Assembly (NCBI GenBank): GCA_965229355.1
Contig: OZ245869.1
Location: 1,116,001 to 1,180,000 of the forward strand
DNA: 64,000 bases
From: GCA-2737725 sp965229355
GTDB taxonomy: Bacteria > Pseudomonadota > Alphaproteobacteria > Rhodospirillales > Rhodospirillaceae
Direction of reading: 5' to 3'
Position numbers and translations under genes: made by a program. The first letter of the stretch is position 1, and each line of letters starts with the position of its first letter. The notes below the pieces were generated by a model that saw nothing but the letters and a program-made list of their open reading frames with translations, searched no databases and was not told the DNA's origin. Positions 33,751-43,163 of the stretch are shown piece by piece.

Positions 33751-34445
33751 TCTCAGACGTCGAAAACCAATCTCATACGTCTCAAACATTTGAGACTTGG
33801 ATTTTCGATCTCGATAATACGCTTTACCGCGCAGCCACGCGGGTGTTCGACCAGATCGACGCCCGGATGAAAATGTTCATTGGCCGCGAACTGGGCTTAA
33901 CGCCAGACGATGCCTTCAAACTCCAAAAGAAGTATTTCCACGAGCACGGAACGACATTGCGCGGATTAATGCTGAATCACAGCACCGATCCAGAATTGTT
34001 CCTCGATTTCGTACACGATATTGATCATTCGGTTTTAGAAGCTGACGTACGGTTAGAGACAGCCATTGCCGCCCTCCCGGGGCGCAAAATCGTTTTCACC
34101 AACGGCACGCAGTATCACGCGGAGCGCACCGTGGAACGTCTGGGCCTGTCGCATTTGTTCGAGGCGATTTTTGATATCCGTGCGGGCAACTACATTCCCA
34201 AACCCAGCCGCGAACCCTACGAGCTGCTGATCAACGCGCATCGTGTTAATCCTAAACGCGCCATAATGTTTGAGGATTCAACCGCGAACTTAAAAGTAGC
34301 CGCGGAATTGGGGATGACGACAGTTTGGGTGAAACATGACGCGACATTTCATATCCACGCCGGAACCGACCATTGCCATCATGAAACAGATGACTTAAGC
34401 GCGTGGCTGGAAAATTTTACGTCCCGGGTCGACGGACAGGCATAG
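33747..34445 (+). CDS. Pyrimidine 5'-nucleotidase (HAD superfamily)
   Basis: 232 residues. HAD motif I is WIFDLDNTLYRA (nucleophile Asp in DLDNT), motif II IVFTNGT, motif III Lys in YIPKPSREPYELL and motif IV MFEDSTANLKVAAELG. This is the SDT1/Ppa-type pyrimidine 5'-nucleotidase arrangement common downstream of argB in alphaproteobacteria; it dephosphorylates UMP/CMP-like nucleotides. The start overlaps the argB stop, and the 3' end overlaps the convergent DUF2336 gene by 29 bases. Confidence 0.88.
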   Translation: MISDVENQSHTSQTFETWIFDLDNTLYRAATRVFDQIDARMKMFIGRELGLTPDDAFKLQKKYFHEHGTTLRGLMLNHSTDPELFLDFVHDIDHSVLEADVRLETAIAALPGRKIVFTNGTQYHAERTVERLGLSHLFEAIFDIRAGNYIPKPSREPYELLINAHRVNPKRAIMFEDSTANLKVAAELGMTTVWVKHDATFHIHAGTDHCHHETDDLSAWLENFTSRVDGQA

Positions 34446-35763
34446 CCGCTTCAGCAGCATTTTGCTTGGCCGCATCCTTAAACATATTCAACTGCCATTC
34501 CATTTCGGCCTCTGTAGCATCAAACCAGCCATCGCTTTTTGGTTTGATGATTTGGCCTGGCATGACGCGCGCCACCTTGAGCTGCAACAGCTCGGCTTGA
34601 TCCGCCGTAAAGTCACCCGCCCATGCGACCGCCAACATGCCTTTGGCGCTTGATGACCGCACAACCTCGGCCACCGTTTCAACAGGTAAATTCGCGCGCG
34701 CCGCCAAGGCAGCGATGACAACTGTAGAAACACCATCTTGTGCAATCTTCATGACCGATGCCGGCGTCAGCTTACCGGCTTGCATCAGATCTGCCGCACG
34801 CGCTGAAGCTATTCTTAACGCTGCCGGATCAAGCGCTGCCGCCAATGGATCAGGTGTAAGTGACGGTGCGTCCTGGCTTAGTTTTTGTTTAACAATGAGT
34901 CCCAACGCTGATGTTGTGGCAGCATCTAGGTCCTGACGCGCGGCAAGTTTTTGCAGCAATGCATCAGCCACAAAGCCTGCAATACGCAGCGCTGCACGGC
35001 CAGGCAATTGTCGTCGATTGACTAACGGTTCGTGCCACGACGGATAAACAGGCGCGGCATCAATAATAGCATCCAACGTCGCTTCGCGGATTTGCGCGCT
35101 TTGATTGTTCAAAAGCGCGGTAATGGCATCGACATCAGCTGTGCCAACGATGGCATTCGAGACTTCTTCGCCAACGTTTAGACGCTTTGAGATGGCTACC
35201 AAAGAGGCCGTAAGCGGGCTGCTTTGAATAATATCAAGTAAATCCTCGTCGGTCAGAACCGGTGAGAATTCTAGAATCGGCGCTGCAACCGAAACCTCAG
35301 GGTCACGCGCCAACTGCAACACGATATCGCGTGGTGCATCAGGTAAATATTTCAACGCATCAGACAACACGCGACGCACGCGCGGCAATTGATCACGCAC
35401 CAACAACGCTAAAACCTGATGGACAGTTCGCCACGCTTTGTCGGCATCGGTCTTGTCAAAATCAGGAAGGAGGGTGCCTAAGCGCTTTGCAAGCTCGGCG
35501 CGCACATCACCATCGGCATCGGCAGCCAGAATCAGGGATGCTTTTTCTGGCGCTGTACTGTTCGTCGCAATGATACGACGCACTGATGGATCTGCATCGC
35601 GCGCCAGGAAGAATAGAATTTCAGGTTCGAGATCATCGCGTTGCGCAAGCGCGCGCCGCACATCGACATCAGGATGGTCTAACAAATCACGCGCCTGTTC
35701 GTACGTGATTTTGTGACCAGGCAATCCCAGCAAATGAATCAAGCGGGCTTTTGCAGGGCTCAT
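34417..35763 (-). CDS. DUF2336 domain protein with HEAT-like helical repeats
   Basis: 448 residues made of repeated helix pairs with the pattern DPSVRRIIATNS, DGDVRAELAKRL and DPEVSVAAPILEFSPVLTDEDLLDII, the DUF2336 family mark of alphaproteobacteria. No enzymatic motif or signal is seen. DUF2336 proteins are thought to be scaffold-like and often lie beside signalling genes. Here the start overlaps the stop of an upstream diguanylate cyclase (35760-35763), so the two are co-translated and may act together. Confidence 0.82.
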   Translation of the reverse strand: MSPAKARLIHLLGLPGHKITYEQARDLLDHPDVDVRRALAQRDDLEPEILFFLARDADPSVRRIIATNSTAPEKASLILAADADGDVRAELAKRLGTLLPDFDKTDADKAWRTVHQVLALLVRDQLPRVRRVLSDALKYLPDAPRDIVLQLARDPEVSVAAPILEFSPVLTDEDLLDIIQSSPLTASLVAISKRLNVGEEVSNAIVGTADVDAITALLNNQSAQIREATLDAIIDAAPVYPSWHEPLVNRRQLPGRAALRIAGFVADALLQKLAARQDLDAATTSALGLIVKQKLSQDAPSLTPDPLAAALDPAALRIASARAADLMQAGKLTPASVMKIAQDGVSTVVIAALAARANLPVETVAEVVRSSSAKGMLAVAWAGDFTADQAELLQLKVARVMPGQIIKPKSDGWFDATEAEMEWQLNMFKDAAKQNAAEAAMPVRRPGT

Positions 35764-37478
35764 GACTGGGGCTCTGCTGGATCGGCAACGACAAAATGGC
35801 CCTTACCATCGCGCTTGGCCTGATACATGGCTTGATCGGCGCGGGCCATTAAGTGATCAACGGTTTCATTGGCGCTAGGCTGCCATACAGCCAAACCAAT
35901 CGACATGCCAACAGGGCGGGTGGGCGAACCTGAATAAGCAGCCAAAGCCTTGCTACGTTCTAAAATTTGGCGGCCACGCATTTCACCGGCAGCCTGATCC
36001 GCGCTAACCAACCAAATTGCGAACTCATCACCGCCCAAACGGGCCACAACGTCCGTGGGGCGTGTGCTTTGCAAGAGAATGTCACGAACTCTTCCCAGCA
36101 GTTCATCGCCAGCTTGGTGACCGCGCACGTCGTTCACTTGCTTGAAATTATCCAAGTCGACGTACATCAGAACCGATGGCCCCGTATCGGCACGCAAGCG
36201 CGTTAAATGGCGCGTTAACGCTTCGAGGAAGGCGCCGCGGTTGAGTAACCCTGTCAAAGCATCCGTGCGCGAAATCCGCAGAATATGTTCGTGATGTTCT
36301 AACTGCTCAATCGTAACGCCAATCTGATTGGCGATATCGGCAATCAACAACCGATCATCATCACTCCATGGGCCGCGATTGATATCACGCCACAGAACAA
36401 CAACGCCGTTTGTTGCCCCCTGGAAGCGCGCAGGCGCTGCTAAGACTTGCCAGCTTTCACGCAAAATTTCCGCCGCCCCCGCACCTCCCGAGAACAGCGA
36501 TAAAATATCACTGGCATCTGGTGGCACGGCATCGCCGTATTTTGCGGCCAGCAGATATTCGTTTTTTGATTCAGATGTTGTGGGCACAGCCTGCGCGGTG
36601 GACGCGCGGAAAACCTGACTGAAGTCAGCCCCCAAACCTTTCGCCAACACTTCAGCCGCTACAGCCAGCATAGCCTCGGGATTAACTTCGTCGCGGAAAG
36701 CTCGAACGATGCGCGTCAGCACGCGCTCGCGGTTGTTCACACGCACCAGAGCTGCTTCGCGTTCACGCAGTTCCGAGACATCACGACACACGCCGCGCGC
36801 GCCGCGCCACACGCCGTCGACATCAATCAACGGCAGCGCACTGACTACCATGCATGCCACATGGCCATCGTGATGCTTGACCCATACTTCGTGATGCTCA
36901 AGACGCTCGCGTGTCAGGAACGGATTGTCGCCAGTTGACTCTGGGGCAATCAAATCATCAGGATGCAAGGCCAGTAAATCATCGACCGTGTAACCCAACG
37001 CGCCGTGCGGCGTCACATAAGCAAAGTGATTATCGGCTGACGTTTCCCACGTGAAGTCGCTCGAGATTTCGACAAAGTCGCGATAACGGCGACGACTATC
37101 CACCAGAGTACGACGGAGGCTGTAATCGAGCGTAAGGTCACGTACAAAACAAAAGGCAGAACTGCGTCCGCTGACAGGCACCAGTGTAATTTGCAGATGT
37201 TGAACTTGCGGACCTTCACCGACATCGACCAAGTCAACAATCGCTCGCTCTTGTTCAACGGCGATTGCGGCAAGGTTTGCGATTTTGGCACGGTCATAGG
37301 ACGCCAGACGCTTTTCAAGCTGTCCGGCCAGTGCGTTAAGGGGTGCGAATACGCCATCGCGGGCGATTTCAAGAACCGCTTCCTCGTGGCGTTGCAGGGC
37401 CGCGCGCGACAGCGACGTCGCATCGGCAGGTAACCCCAACGTTGTTTCGCTTTCAGCGGAGGTCACGTTGCTGACCAT
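35760..37478 (-). CDS. Diguanylate cyclase (PAS-GAF-GGDEF) with inhibitory site
   Basis: 572 residues, no membrane helix. An N-terminal helical region (1-130), a PAS domain (about 135-250; FTWETSADNHFAYVTP, then GVWRGARGVCRDVSELREREAAL) and a GAF-like domain (about 265-400; FQGATNGVVVLWRD) precede GGDEF (about 405-570). The active site RLGGDEFAIWL is intact (near residue 485). RPTD lies five residues before GGDEF and is a standard RxxD product-inhibition site. It should make c-di-GMP in response to a cytosolic signal. It is translationally coupled to the DUF2336 gene. Confidence 0.9.
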   Translation of the reverse strand: MVSNVTSAESETTLGLPADATSLSRAALQRHEEAVLEIARDGVFAPLNALAGQLEKRLASYDRAKIANLAAIAVEQERAIVDLVDVGEGPQVQHLQITLVPVSGRSSAFCFVRDLTLDYSLRRTLVDSRRRYRDFVEISSDFTWETSADNHFAYVTPHGALGYTVDDLLALHPDDLIAPESTGDNPFLTRERLEHHEVWVKHHDGHVACMVVSALPLIDVDGVWRGARGVCRDVSELREREAALVRVNNRERVLTRIVRAFRDEVNPEAMLAVAAEVLAKGLGADFSQVFRASTAQAVPTTSESKNEYLLAAKYGDAVPPDASDILSLFSGGAGAAEILRESWQVLAAPARFQGATNGVVVLWRDINRGPWSDDDRLLIADIANQIGVTIEQLEHHEHILRISRTDALTGLLNRGAFLEALTRHLTRLRADTGPSVLMYVDLDNFKQVNDVRGHQAGDELLGRVRDILLQSTRPTDVVARLGGDEFAIWLVSADQAAGEMRGRQILERSKALAAYSGSPTRPVGMSIGLAVWQPSANETVDHLMARADQAMYQAKRDGKGHFVVADPAEPQS

Positions 37479-37588
37479 GGCAAAATTCTATTGTCTCCCA
37501 ATATCTTAGGTATGCCTCGCGTCTCGTTTTGAGTCAAAAATTTTCCTGAGGTAATTGCCAGTGATTTTGTATTTTACGCGGGCTGTCG

Positions 37589-37616
37589 TTGACACGCGAC
37601 CATGTGCCGGTATGTT
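37589..37616 (+). promoter_or_regulatory. Sigma-70-type promoter of dapD
   Basis: TTGACA (37589-37594), a 16-base spacer and TATGTT (37611-37616) sit 44 bases before the dapD ATG at 37660. This placement argues against the longer open frame that begins at 37555. Confidence 0.7.
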
Positions 37617-37659
37617 GCCCCGACTTTTACATCACACTTCAGCAAGCGGCGAAAAGAAT

Positions 37660-38499
37660 ATGTATATCAATAGTTTGGAGAAGGCCGTTGAATCGGCTTG
37701 GGACGCGCGCGATGGCTTAAACACGAAAAGCCAAGGCAAAGAACGCGAAGTCGTTACCGAGGCCCTCAACCTATTGGATAGCGGCCAAGCCCGCGTCGCT
37801 GAAAAACGGGATGGCAAGTGGGTCGTCAATCAGTGGCTGAAGAAAGCCGTGCTGCTGTCGTTCCGCCTTAACGACAACGCCATTATGCCGGGCCCTGGCG
37901 GCTCTAACTGGTTTGATAAAGTGCCGTCAAAGTTCGCGAACTGGAGCGATGCGCAGTTCCGTGACGCGGGATTCCGCGCCGTGCCGGGTAGCGTTGCGCG
38001 TCACTCCGCCTTTATTGGCAAAGGCGTTGTGCTGATGCCGAGCTTTGTGAACGTTGGCGCTTATGTTGATAGCGGCGTGATGGTCGATACCTGGGCAACC
38101 GTCGGCAGCTGCGCCCAAATTGGCAAGAACGTGCACCTGTCAGGTGGCGTTGGCATTGGTGGCGTTTTAGAGCCGCTACAAGCTGGCCCCGTCATCATTG
38201 AAGACAATTGCTTCATCGGCGCGCGGTCAGAAGTTGTCGAAGGCGTGATCGTTGAAGAAGGCGCTGTGTTGTCGATGGGCGTGTTCATTAGCTCGACGAC
38301 CAAGATCATCGACCGTGCGACGGGTGAGATTTTTGTCGGTCGCGTGCCGTCGAACTCTGTTGTTGTACCGGGGACGTTGCCGGGTAAAGCTTTACCCGAC
38401 GGCTCGCCGGGCCCAGGCTTGTCATGCGCCGTGATTGTGAAACGCGTGGACGCACAAACTCGCGCGAAGACTTCCATCAACGAACTGTTGCGCGATTGA
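37660..38499 (+). CDS. dapD: 2,3,4,5-tetrahydropyridine-2,6-dicarboxylate N-succinyltransferase
   Basis: 279 residues from the ATG at 37660. DapD carries out the succinylase branch of lysine/diaminopimelate synthesis, using succinyl-CoA. An N-terminal helical domain (with VNQWLKKAVLLSFRLND) leads to a left-handed beta-helix of hexapeptide repeats: RHSAFIGKGVVLMPSFVNVG, VMVDTWATVGSCAQIG, VHLSGGVGIGGVLEPLQ and IIEDNCFIGARSEVVEG. The Asp and Glu of the active site lie in this region. The stop overlaps the TTG start of dapE. Confidence 0.95.
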   Translation: MYINSLEKAVESAWDARDGLNTKSQGKEREVVTEALNLLDSGQARVAEKRDGKWVVNQWLKKAVLLSFRLNDNAIMPGPGGSNWFDKVPSKFANWSDAQFRDAGFRAVPGSVARHSAFIGKGVVLMPSFVNVGAYVDSGVMVDTWATVGSCAQIGKNVHLSGGVGIGGVLEPLQAGPVIIEDNCFIGARSEVVEGVIVEEGAVLSMGVFISSTTKIIDRATGEIFVGRVPSNSVVVPGTLPGKALPDGSPGPGLSCAVIVKRVDAQTRAKTSINELLRD

Positions 38500-39656
38500 C
38501 CAATACTGAACCTTCGTTAGCTTTGGAATTATCTCGGGCGTTGATTAAACGCCCGAGCGTGACCCCGCTTGACGAAGGGGCCATGGACGTATTGCAAGCC
38601 GAACTGACAAAGTTAGGCTTCATCTGTCATCGGCTTGTCTTTGACGATGAAGGCGCGCCACCGATCGAGAATTTGTATGCACGCCTCGGCACAGCCTCAC
38701 CCAACTTCTGCTTTGCCGGGCACACCGATGTTGTACCCGTCGGGAATGGTTGGACCACGGAACCCTTCAACGCTGATGTGATTGACGGTTACTTGTATGG
38801 GCGCGGCGCATCGGACATGAAATGCGCCATTGCCGCGTTTACGGCAGCCACTGCGCAATTCGTTAGTACCAATAAAGATTTCAAAGGCTCCATCAGCTTT
38901 CTCATCACCGGTGATGAAGAAGGCGATGCGATTAACGGTACGAAGAAAGTTTTGGATTGGCTGAAGGCGCGCGGTGAAGCGATTGACCTGTGCGTTGTGG
39001 GCGAACCCACCAGCCAAAGCAAACTGGGTGATATGGCCAAGATCGGCCGTCGCGGCAGCCTTACTGCAAAGCTAACCGTATATGGCAGCCAAGGTCACTC
39101 AGCGTATCCGCACCTGGCGGACAACCCAATCCCACGCATGATGAAGATGCTGGGCGCGTTGATTGAAAAACCGCTCGATACAGGCTCGGATCACTTCCAA
39201 GCGTCAACACTGGCAATCACGACCTTTGACGTGGGCAATGCTGCATCAAACGTTATCCCTGCTGAAGCACGTGCCGCGTTTAACATCCGCTTTAATGATC
39301 TGCACACAGGCGCGCAGTTGCAAGAGTGGATCAAAAAGACACTGGATGTTGCAGCGGACGGCGGCCACTACGACTTAAAAACACGCATCTCGGGCGAGTC
39401 ATTCCTGACGCCGCCGGGCCAACTGAGCGAGCTGATCACGCAAGCCGTAAAAGATGTGACAGGCCGCACGCCTGAACTGTCGACAACGGGTGGCACGTCG
39501 GATGCGCGCTTTATTAAGAACGCTTGCCCCGTGGTAGAGTTCGGCCTTGTGGGCCTGACGATGCACAAGGCCGATGAACGCTGTGCTGTCGCTGACCTTG
39601 AAGCCATCACCGCCATTTATAAGCGCATGCTCGAGCGCTTCTTTGTAAAAACATGA
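38496..39656 (+). CDS. dapE: Succinyl-diaminopimelate desuccinylase
   Basis: 386 residues from a TTG that overlaps the dapD stop (TTGA, 38496-38499); upstream in-frame sequence is dapD in another phase. M20 metallopeptidase motifs: HTDVVPVG (first zinc His), GRGASDMKCAIAAF (bridging Asp), the catalytic Glu pair TGDEEGDAINGT, VVGEPTS, the dimer-domain His in GSQGHSAYPH and the last zinc His in LTMHKADE. It releases succinate from N-succinyl-LL-diaminopimelate. The next gene overlaps by ATGA. Confidence 0.94.
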   Translation: MTNTEPSLALELSRALIKRPSVTPLDEGAMDVLQAELTKLGFICHRLVFDDEGAPPIENLYARLGTASPNFCFAGHTDVVPVGNGWTTEPFNADVIDGYLYGRGASDMKCAIAAFTAATAQFVSTNKDFKGSISFLITGDEEGDAINGTKKVLDWLKARGEAIDLCVVGEPTSQSKLGDMAKIGRRGSLTAKLTVYGSQGHSAYPHLADNPIPRMMKMLGALIEKPLDTGSDHFQASTLAITTFDVGNAASNVIPAEARAAFNIRFNDLHTGAQLQEWIKKTLDVAADGGHYDLKTRISGESFLTPPGQLSELITQAVKDVTGRTPELSTTGGTSDARFIKNACPVVEFGLVGLTMHKADERCAVADLEAITAIYKRMLERFFVKT

Positions 39657-40219
39657 TTGATGCCGCCCGCCTTGCGCAGGTTGTTTACGGGCTTCGCCTG
39701 ATCCTGCGTGTGGAACCGGTTGGCTTACAATTCTTTGAGCGCACCTATGATGGCTTTGTACGCTCGTTCTTCCCGGCAATTCTATTGGCGCCGCTGCACA
39801 TTCTGCACAGCGCGTTGACTTATGATGCCATGGAGAAAAAGCCTGATTTACTGTCGTACAGCATCATCGAAATTTTAAGCTATGTCCTGACCTGGACGCT
39901 GTTCCCGTTCGTCATGATGTATATCACGCGCCTGTTGGGAAAACCGGGCCGCTTTTTTGACTATATGGTGCCCTACAACTGGCTTCAGTTGATTGTTGGG
40001 TTGGTGGTGCTGCCGCTGACGCTGTTAGTTGATTTGCGCATTATGGGCACTGACGGTGCCGCATTCTTCAACTTTATAATTCTGGGCCTGTTCTTAACTT
40101 ATGGAACATTTCTGGCGCGCGCAGCACTGATGGTTGTGACATCAACCGCTTTTGGGATTGTCGTCTTAGATATTCTGCTCAATCTCTTGAGCAACGAAAT
40201 CATAGACAAGATTCAGTAG
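39653..40219 (+). CDS. Conserved membrane protein of unknown function (downstream of dapE)
   Basis: 188 residues with about five membrane helices (FVRSFFPAILLAPLHIL, IIEILSYVLTWTLFPFVMMYI, WLQLIVGLVVLPLTLLV, FFNFIILGLFLTYGTFLA, LMVVTSTAFGIVVLDILLNLL). I recognise no named family. The ATGA overlap with dapE makes it part of the dapDE transcript. The 3' end overlaps truA, convergent, by 20 bases. It has no catalytic motif visible. Confidence 0.7.
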   Translation: MIDAARLAQVVYGLRLILRVEPVGLQFFERTYDGFVRSFFPAILLAPLHILHSALTYDAMEKKPDLLSYSIIEILSYVLTWTLFPFVMMYITRLLGKPGRFFDYMVPYNWLQLIVGLVVLPLTLLVDLRIMGTDGAAFFNFIILGLFLTYGTFLARAALMVVTSTAFGIVVLDILLNLLSNEIIDKIQ

Positions 40220-40964
40220 GGCTTGTCGGGTACTTCACCGACACCAAATACAGCCCGCATGCTGGCGCTGTCTGACCGGCCTTTGACCGATCACGCGCTT
40301 CTAACGCTGCAGCAACATCGCTACGCGTCCATTTGCCTTCCCCGCACAGTTTCAACGTGCCCATAATATTGCGCACCTGATGATGCAGGAACGAACGCGC
40401 CCGAATGCGCGTGATGATGTCGCTTCCTTCGCGCGTGACGGTAATTTCATCGATGCTACGGATGGGCGAATCAGCTTGGCATTCAGCCGCACGAAAACTG
40501 GTAAAGTCATGCTTCCCAATCAAGGCTTGCGCACCATCATGCATGGCTTGTGCATTCAAGGGATGATTGATCGCCCAAGCTCTGTTGCGCTCAAGCGCTA
40601 AGGGCGCACGGCGATTGATAATGCGATACTCATAAGCGCGCTCAACGGCAGAAAACCGCGCATGGAAATCTTCGGTCACACGCTCAACGCCAACAATCGC
40701 AATGGGGTTGGGCCGTAAATGCGCATTCAGCGCATTGGCGACAACTTCGGGCCGATCGTCGCGAGCAATATCTGCATGCGCAACTTGGCCCGTGGCATGC
40801 ACACCGGCATCAGTGCGGCCTGCCACAAACAGTGTGATATCGGCCTGGCAATAGGCTTTGAAGGCCGCCTCAATGGCGCCTTGAACAGAAGGCCCATTGT
40901 CTTGACGCTGCCAGCCAACATAGTCGGTGCCGTCGTATTCGATGGTAAGTTTATAACGTGGCAT
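40200..40964 (-). CDS. truA: tRNA pseudouridine(38-40) synthase
   Basis: 254 residues from MPRYKLTIEYDGTDYVGWQRQ (cat at 40962-40964); a longer frame lacks homology. The catalytic Asp is in AGRTDAGVHATGQVAH. Other TruA marks are VNALNAHLRPNPIA, FHARFSAVERAYEYRI and SFLHHQVRNIMGTL. It modifies the anticodon arm of many tRNAs. Its start overlaps the stop of the GNAT gene by one base (TAATG), at the end of the def-fmt operon. Confidence 0.95.
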   Translation of the reverse strand: MPRYKLTIEYDGTDYVGWQRQDNGPSVQGAIEAAFKAYCQADITLFVAGRTDAGVHATGQVAHADIARDDRPEVVANALNAHLRPNPIAIVGVERVTEDFHARFSAVERAYEYRIINRRAPLALERNRAWAINHPLNAQAMHDGAQALIGKHDFTSFRAAECQADSPIRSIDEITVTREGSDIITRIRARSFLHHQVRNIMGTLKLCGEGKWTRSDVAAALEARDRSKAGQTAPACGLYLVSVKYPTSPTESCL

Positions 40965-41557
40965 TAGACGACAACGCCAAACTGCTTGCGCATTTGTTGC
41001 GATGACACACCGCTGGCCCCCAACCATTCTTCAGCCAACATCGCCCAGCGTTCGTGATCGCGCCACACACCATCAATTTGCAGAAACTTTGGCGAGAACC
41101 CTTCTTTGCGAAACCCTAAGCGCTGCACCAACGCGAGTGATGCCTCATTGTGGGGCTGGATGTTCGCTTCCAAGCGATGAAGCTGAAGCGTCGTGAACGC
41201 GTAATCCAGCACAAGCGCTAAAGCCTCAGACATATATCCGCGCTTCGCGTAGTCAGAGCCGATGTAATACCCCAGCGATGCAGACCGAAAGCCGCCGAAG
41301 ATCGGGTCATTGATGTTGATGACGCCCAGAAGTTTATCGTCCTCAAGACGCCCAATCATAAAGCCGTAAGCACGCCCCTCGGCCACACGATCTAAATAGC
41401 CCCGGAAGCGACGTTGTTCTGTGGCGGGAAAAACCCACGGCTGATGGAACGATTGACTGGCCTTCGTCATGGTCAGGAAATCATCCATGCAATCGCGCGA
41501 AGGTTCGAACAGAAAAACTGTATCGCCTTTGGCTAAAGTTTTGCGGCGTCCGAACAT
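40964..41557 (-). CDS. GNAT-family N-acetyltransferase (RimJ/RimL type)
   Basis: 197 residues. The fold is seen from LFEPSRDCMDDFLTMTKAS through YGFMIGRLEDDKLLGVININD, LGYYIGSDYAKRGYMSEAL, the acetyl-CoA pyrophosphate loop region (Y-A-K-R-G-Y-M), and NEASLALVQRLGFRKEG, which is the hallmark of RimJ-like protein or amino-acid acetyltransferases. The substrate is unknown; acetylation of a ribosomal protein N-terminus is only one option. It sits between fmt and truA and is likely co-transcribed. Confidence 0.85.
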   Translation of the reverse strand: MFGRRKTLAKGDTVFLFEPSRDCMDDFLTMTKASQSFHQPWVFPATEQRRFRGYLDRVAEGRAYGFMIGRLEDDKLLGVININDPIFGGFRSASLGYYIGSDYAKRGYMSEALALVLDYAFTTLQLHRLEANIQPHNEASLALVQRLGFRKEGFSPKFLQIDGVWRDHERWAMLAEEWLGASGVSSQQMRKQFGVVV

Positions 41558-41600
41558 AAGAGGATCGACCTAAGAATTTCCCGACCAACACCCCGCAAAT

Positions 41601-42506
41601 TTACGCGAGGCTGGTTCCCTTGGGCAATGTAAAGCCGCGTAAGAAATCAGCCAAGGAGACAACGCCACGCCCTGCGCGCTGCACCATAACCGGCTGAACC
41701 GCACCAGAGGCACACGCGATTGTAAAAGCTTCGTCCAATGCGACACCGGATGGGCCTTGGCCTGACACGACTTTAGCTTTCAGAATTTTCAGGCGCTCGC
41801 CTTTTACTTCAAGCCACGCCCCTGGGAACGGGGACAAGCCATGAATGTGGCGCACCACATCCTCAGCCGCGCGGTTAAAGTCAATTTTGGCTTCGGCTTT
41901 GTCAATTTTGGCTGCGTAGGTCACGCCTTCTGTGGGTTGCTTCTCAGGTTTCAGCGTCTGAAGCTTCGCCAACGCGTCAACAATCAGATCGCCCCCCACA
42001 ACGGCCAGTTCATCATGCAGGCTTTGCGCCGTTGTCTCTGCCGTGATCGGGGTTTTGCACACCAGCAGCATATCGCCCGTATCAAGGCCCACATCCATTT
42101 GCATGATGGTGACGCCACTTTCGGCATCACCCGCCATGATGGCACGCTGAATAGGCGCGGCCCCGCGCCAGCGTGGCAACACGGAGGCGTGGATGTTGAT
42201 GCAACCATACTTCGGCGCATCAAGAATAGCTTTTGGTAAAATCAATCCGTAGGCAGCCACCACAGCAACATCCGCATTTAGTGCTGCAAACGCGGCTTGC
42301 TCTTCTGCTGATTTCAGCGATTTCGGCGAGCGGACAGGAATGTTATGCGCCTCGGCCCATACCTGTACAGGCGATGGGCGATCCGCCTGGCCACGACCTG
42401 CTGGACGTGGGGGCTGGGTATAGACACACACAATCTCATGAACAGGCGCGAGTTTTGATAGCGCCGCGACGGAAAATTCGGGCGTGCCCATAAACACAAC
42501 GCGCAT
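41601..42506 (-). CDS. fmt: Methionyl-tRNA formyltransferase
   Basis: 301 residues. RVVFMGTPEFSVAAL begins the formyltransferase fold. The catalytic Asn-His-Asp set is represented by INIHASVLPRWRGAAPIQRAIMAGD and by GVTIMQMDVGLDTGDML. The C-terminal OB-like domain begins near VRHIHGLSPFPGAWLEV. It formylates initiator Met-tRNA using 10-formyl-tetrahydrofolate. It follows def by 16 bases, the usual pairing. Confidence 0.96.
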   Translation of the reverse strand: MRVVFMGTPEFSVAALSKLAPVHEIVCVYTQPPRPAGRGQADRPSPVQVWAEAHNIPVRSPKSLKSAEEQAAFAALNADVAVVAAYGLILPKAILDAPKYGCINIHASVLPRWRGAAPIQRAIMAGDAESGVTIMQMDVGLDTGDMLLVCKTPITAETTAQSLHDELAVVGGDLIVDALAKLQTLKPEKQPTEGVTYAAKIDKAEAKIDFNRAAEDVVRHIHGLSPFPGAWLEVKGERLKILKAKVVSGQGPSGVALDEAFTIACASGAVQPVMVQRAGRGVVSLADFLRGFTLPKGTSLA

Positions 42507-42522
42507 GGTTATGATCCGGCGA

Positions 42523-43059
42523 TTACGCCGTCTCCATCGCTGGGCGACGCGGTGCGAATTTTTTCTGCTTGGTCAAGCGGCGCATAATCATATTGCGCTT
42601 CAAGCTTGAGATATGATCGACGAATAGCACGCCTTCTAAGTGATCCAGCTCGTGCTGGATAATTACCGACAGCAAGCCATCGGCTTCCAGTTCTTGCGGC
42701 TTGTTATTTTCGTCAATGTATTTCACACGAATTTTGTCGGGGCGCTCGACGTTGTCGTACTCTTGCGGCAACGACAAGCAGCCCTCTTCGTGTATTTTCT
42801 TTTCGTCCGACGACCAGATGATCTCGGGGTTCGCCATTTTCAGCGGGCGCGGCGTTTCTTTGTCTTCTGCCGGGTCGGCGACAATAATGCGCTTCGTCAC
42901 ACCAATTTGCGGCGCGGCCAAACCAACGCCGGGCGCGTCGTACATGGTCTCGAGCATGTCAGCCATCAATTTAGCCGTCGCGGCATCAACCGTTTCCACA
43001 GGTTCAGATTTGCGTTTCAAACGCGGATCGGGGGCAACGATGATTTCAAGTAAAGCCAT
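42523..43059 (-). CDS. def: Peptide deformylase
   Basis: 178 residues from ATG (cat at 43057-43059); a TTG four codons upstream is an alternative. The three PDF motifs are intact: GVGLAAPQIG, EEGCLSLP (zinc Cys) and HELDHLEG (zinc His residues and catalytic Glu). It removes the formyl group from nascent proteins. First gene of def-fmt-GNAT-truA. Confidence 0.96.
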   Translation of the reverse strand: MALLEIIVAPDPRLKRKSEPVETVDAATAKLMADMLETMYDAPGVGLAAPQIGVTKRIIVADPAEDKETPRPLKMANPEIIWSSDEKKIHEEGCLSLPQEYDNVERPDKIRVKYIDENNKPQELEADGLLSVIIQHELDHLEGVLFVDHISSLKRNMIMRRLTKQKKFAPRRPAMETA

Positions 43060-43163
43060 GTTTTTGCGCAATCTTTAAAGAGGTTCGCCGTGAGATAAGG
43101 CCGATGCCGCAGAAGGTCAACGGGGCTTAAAAAGCTAAGAGAATCAAGGGCGGATACCCGCAT

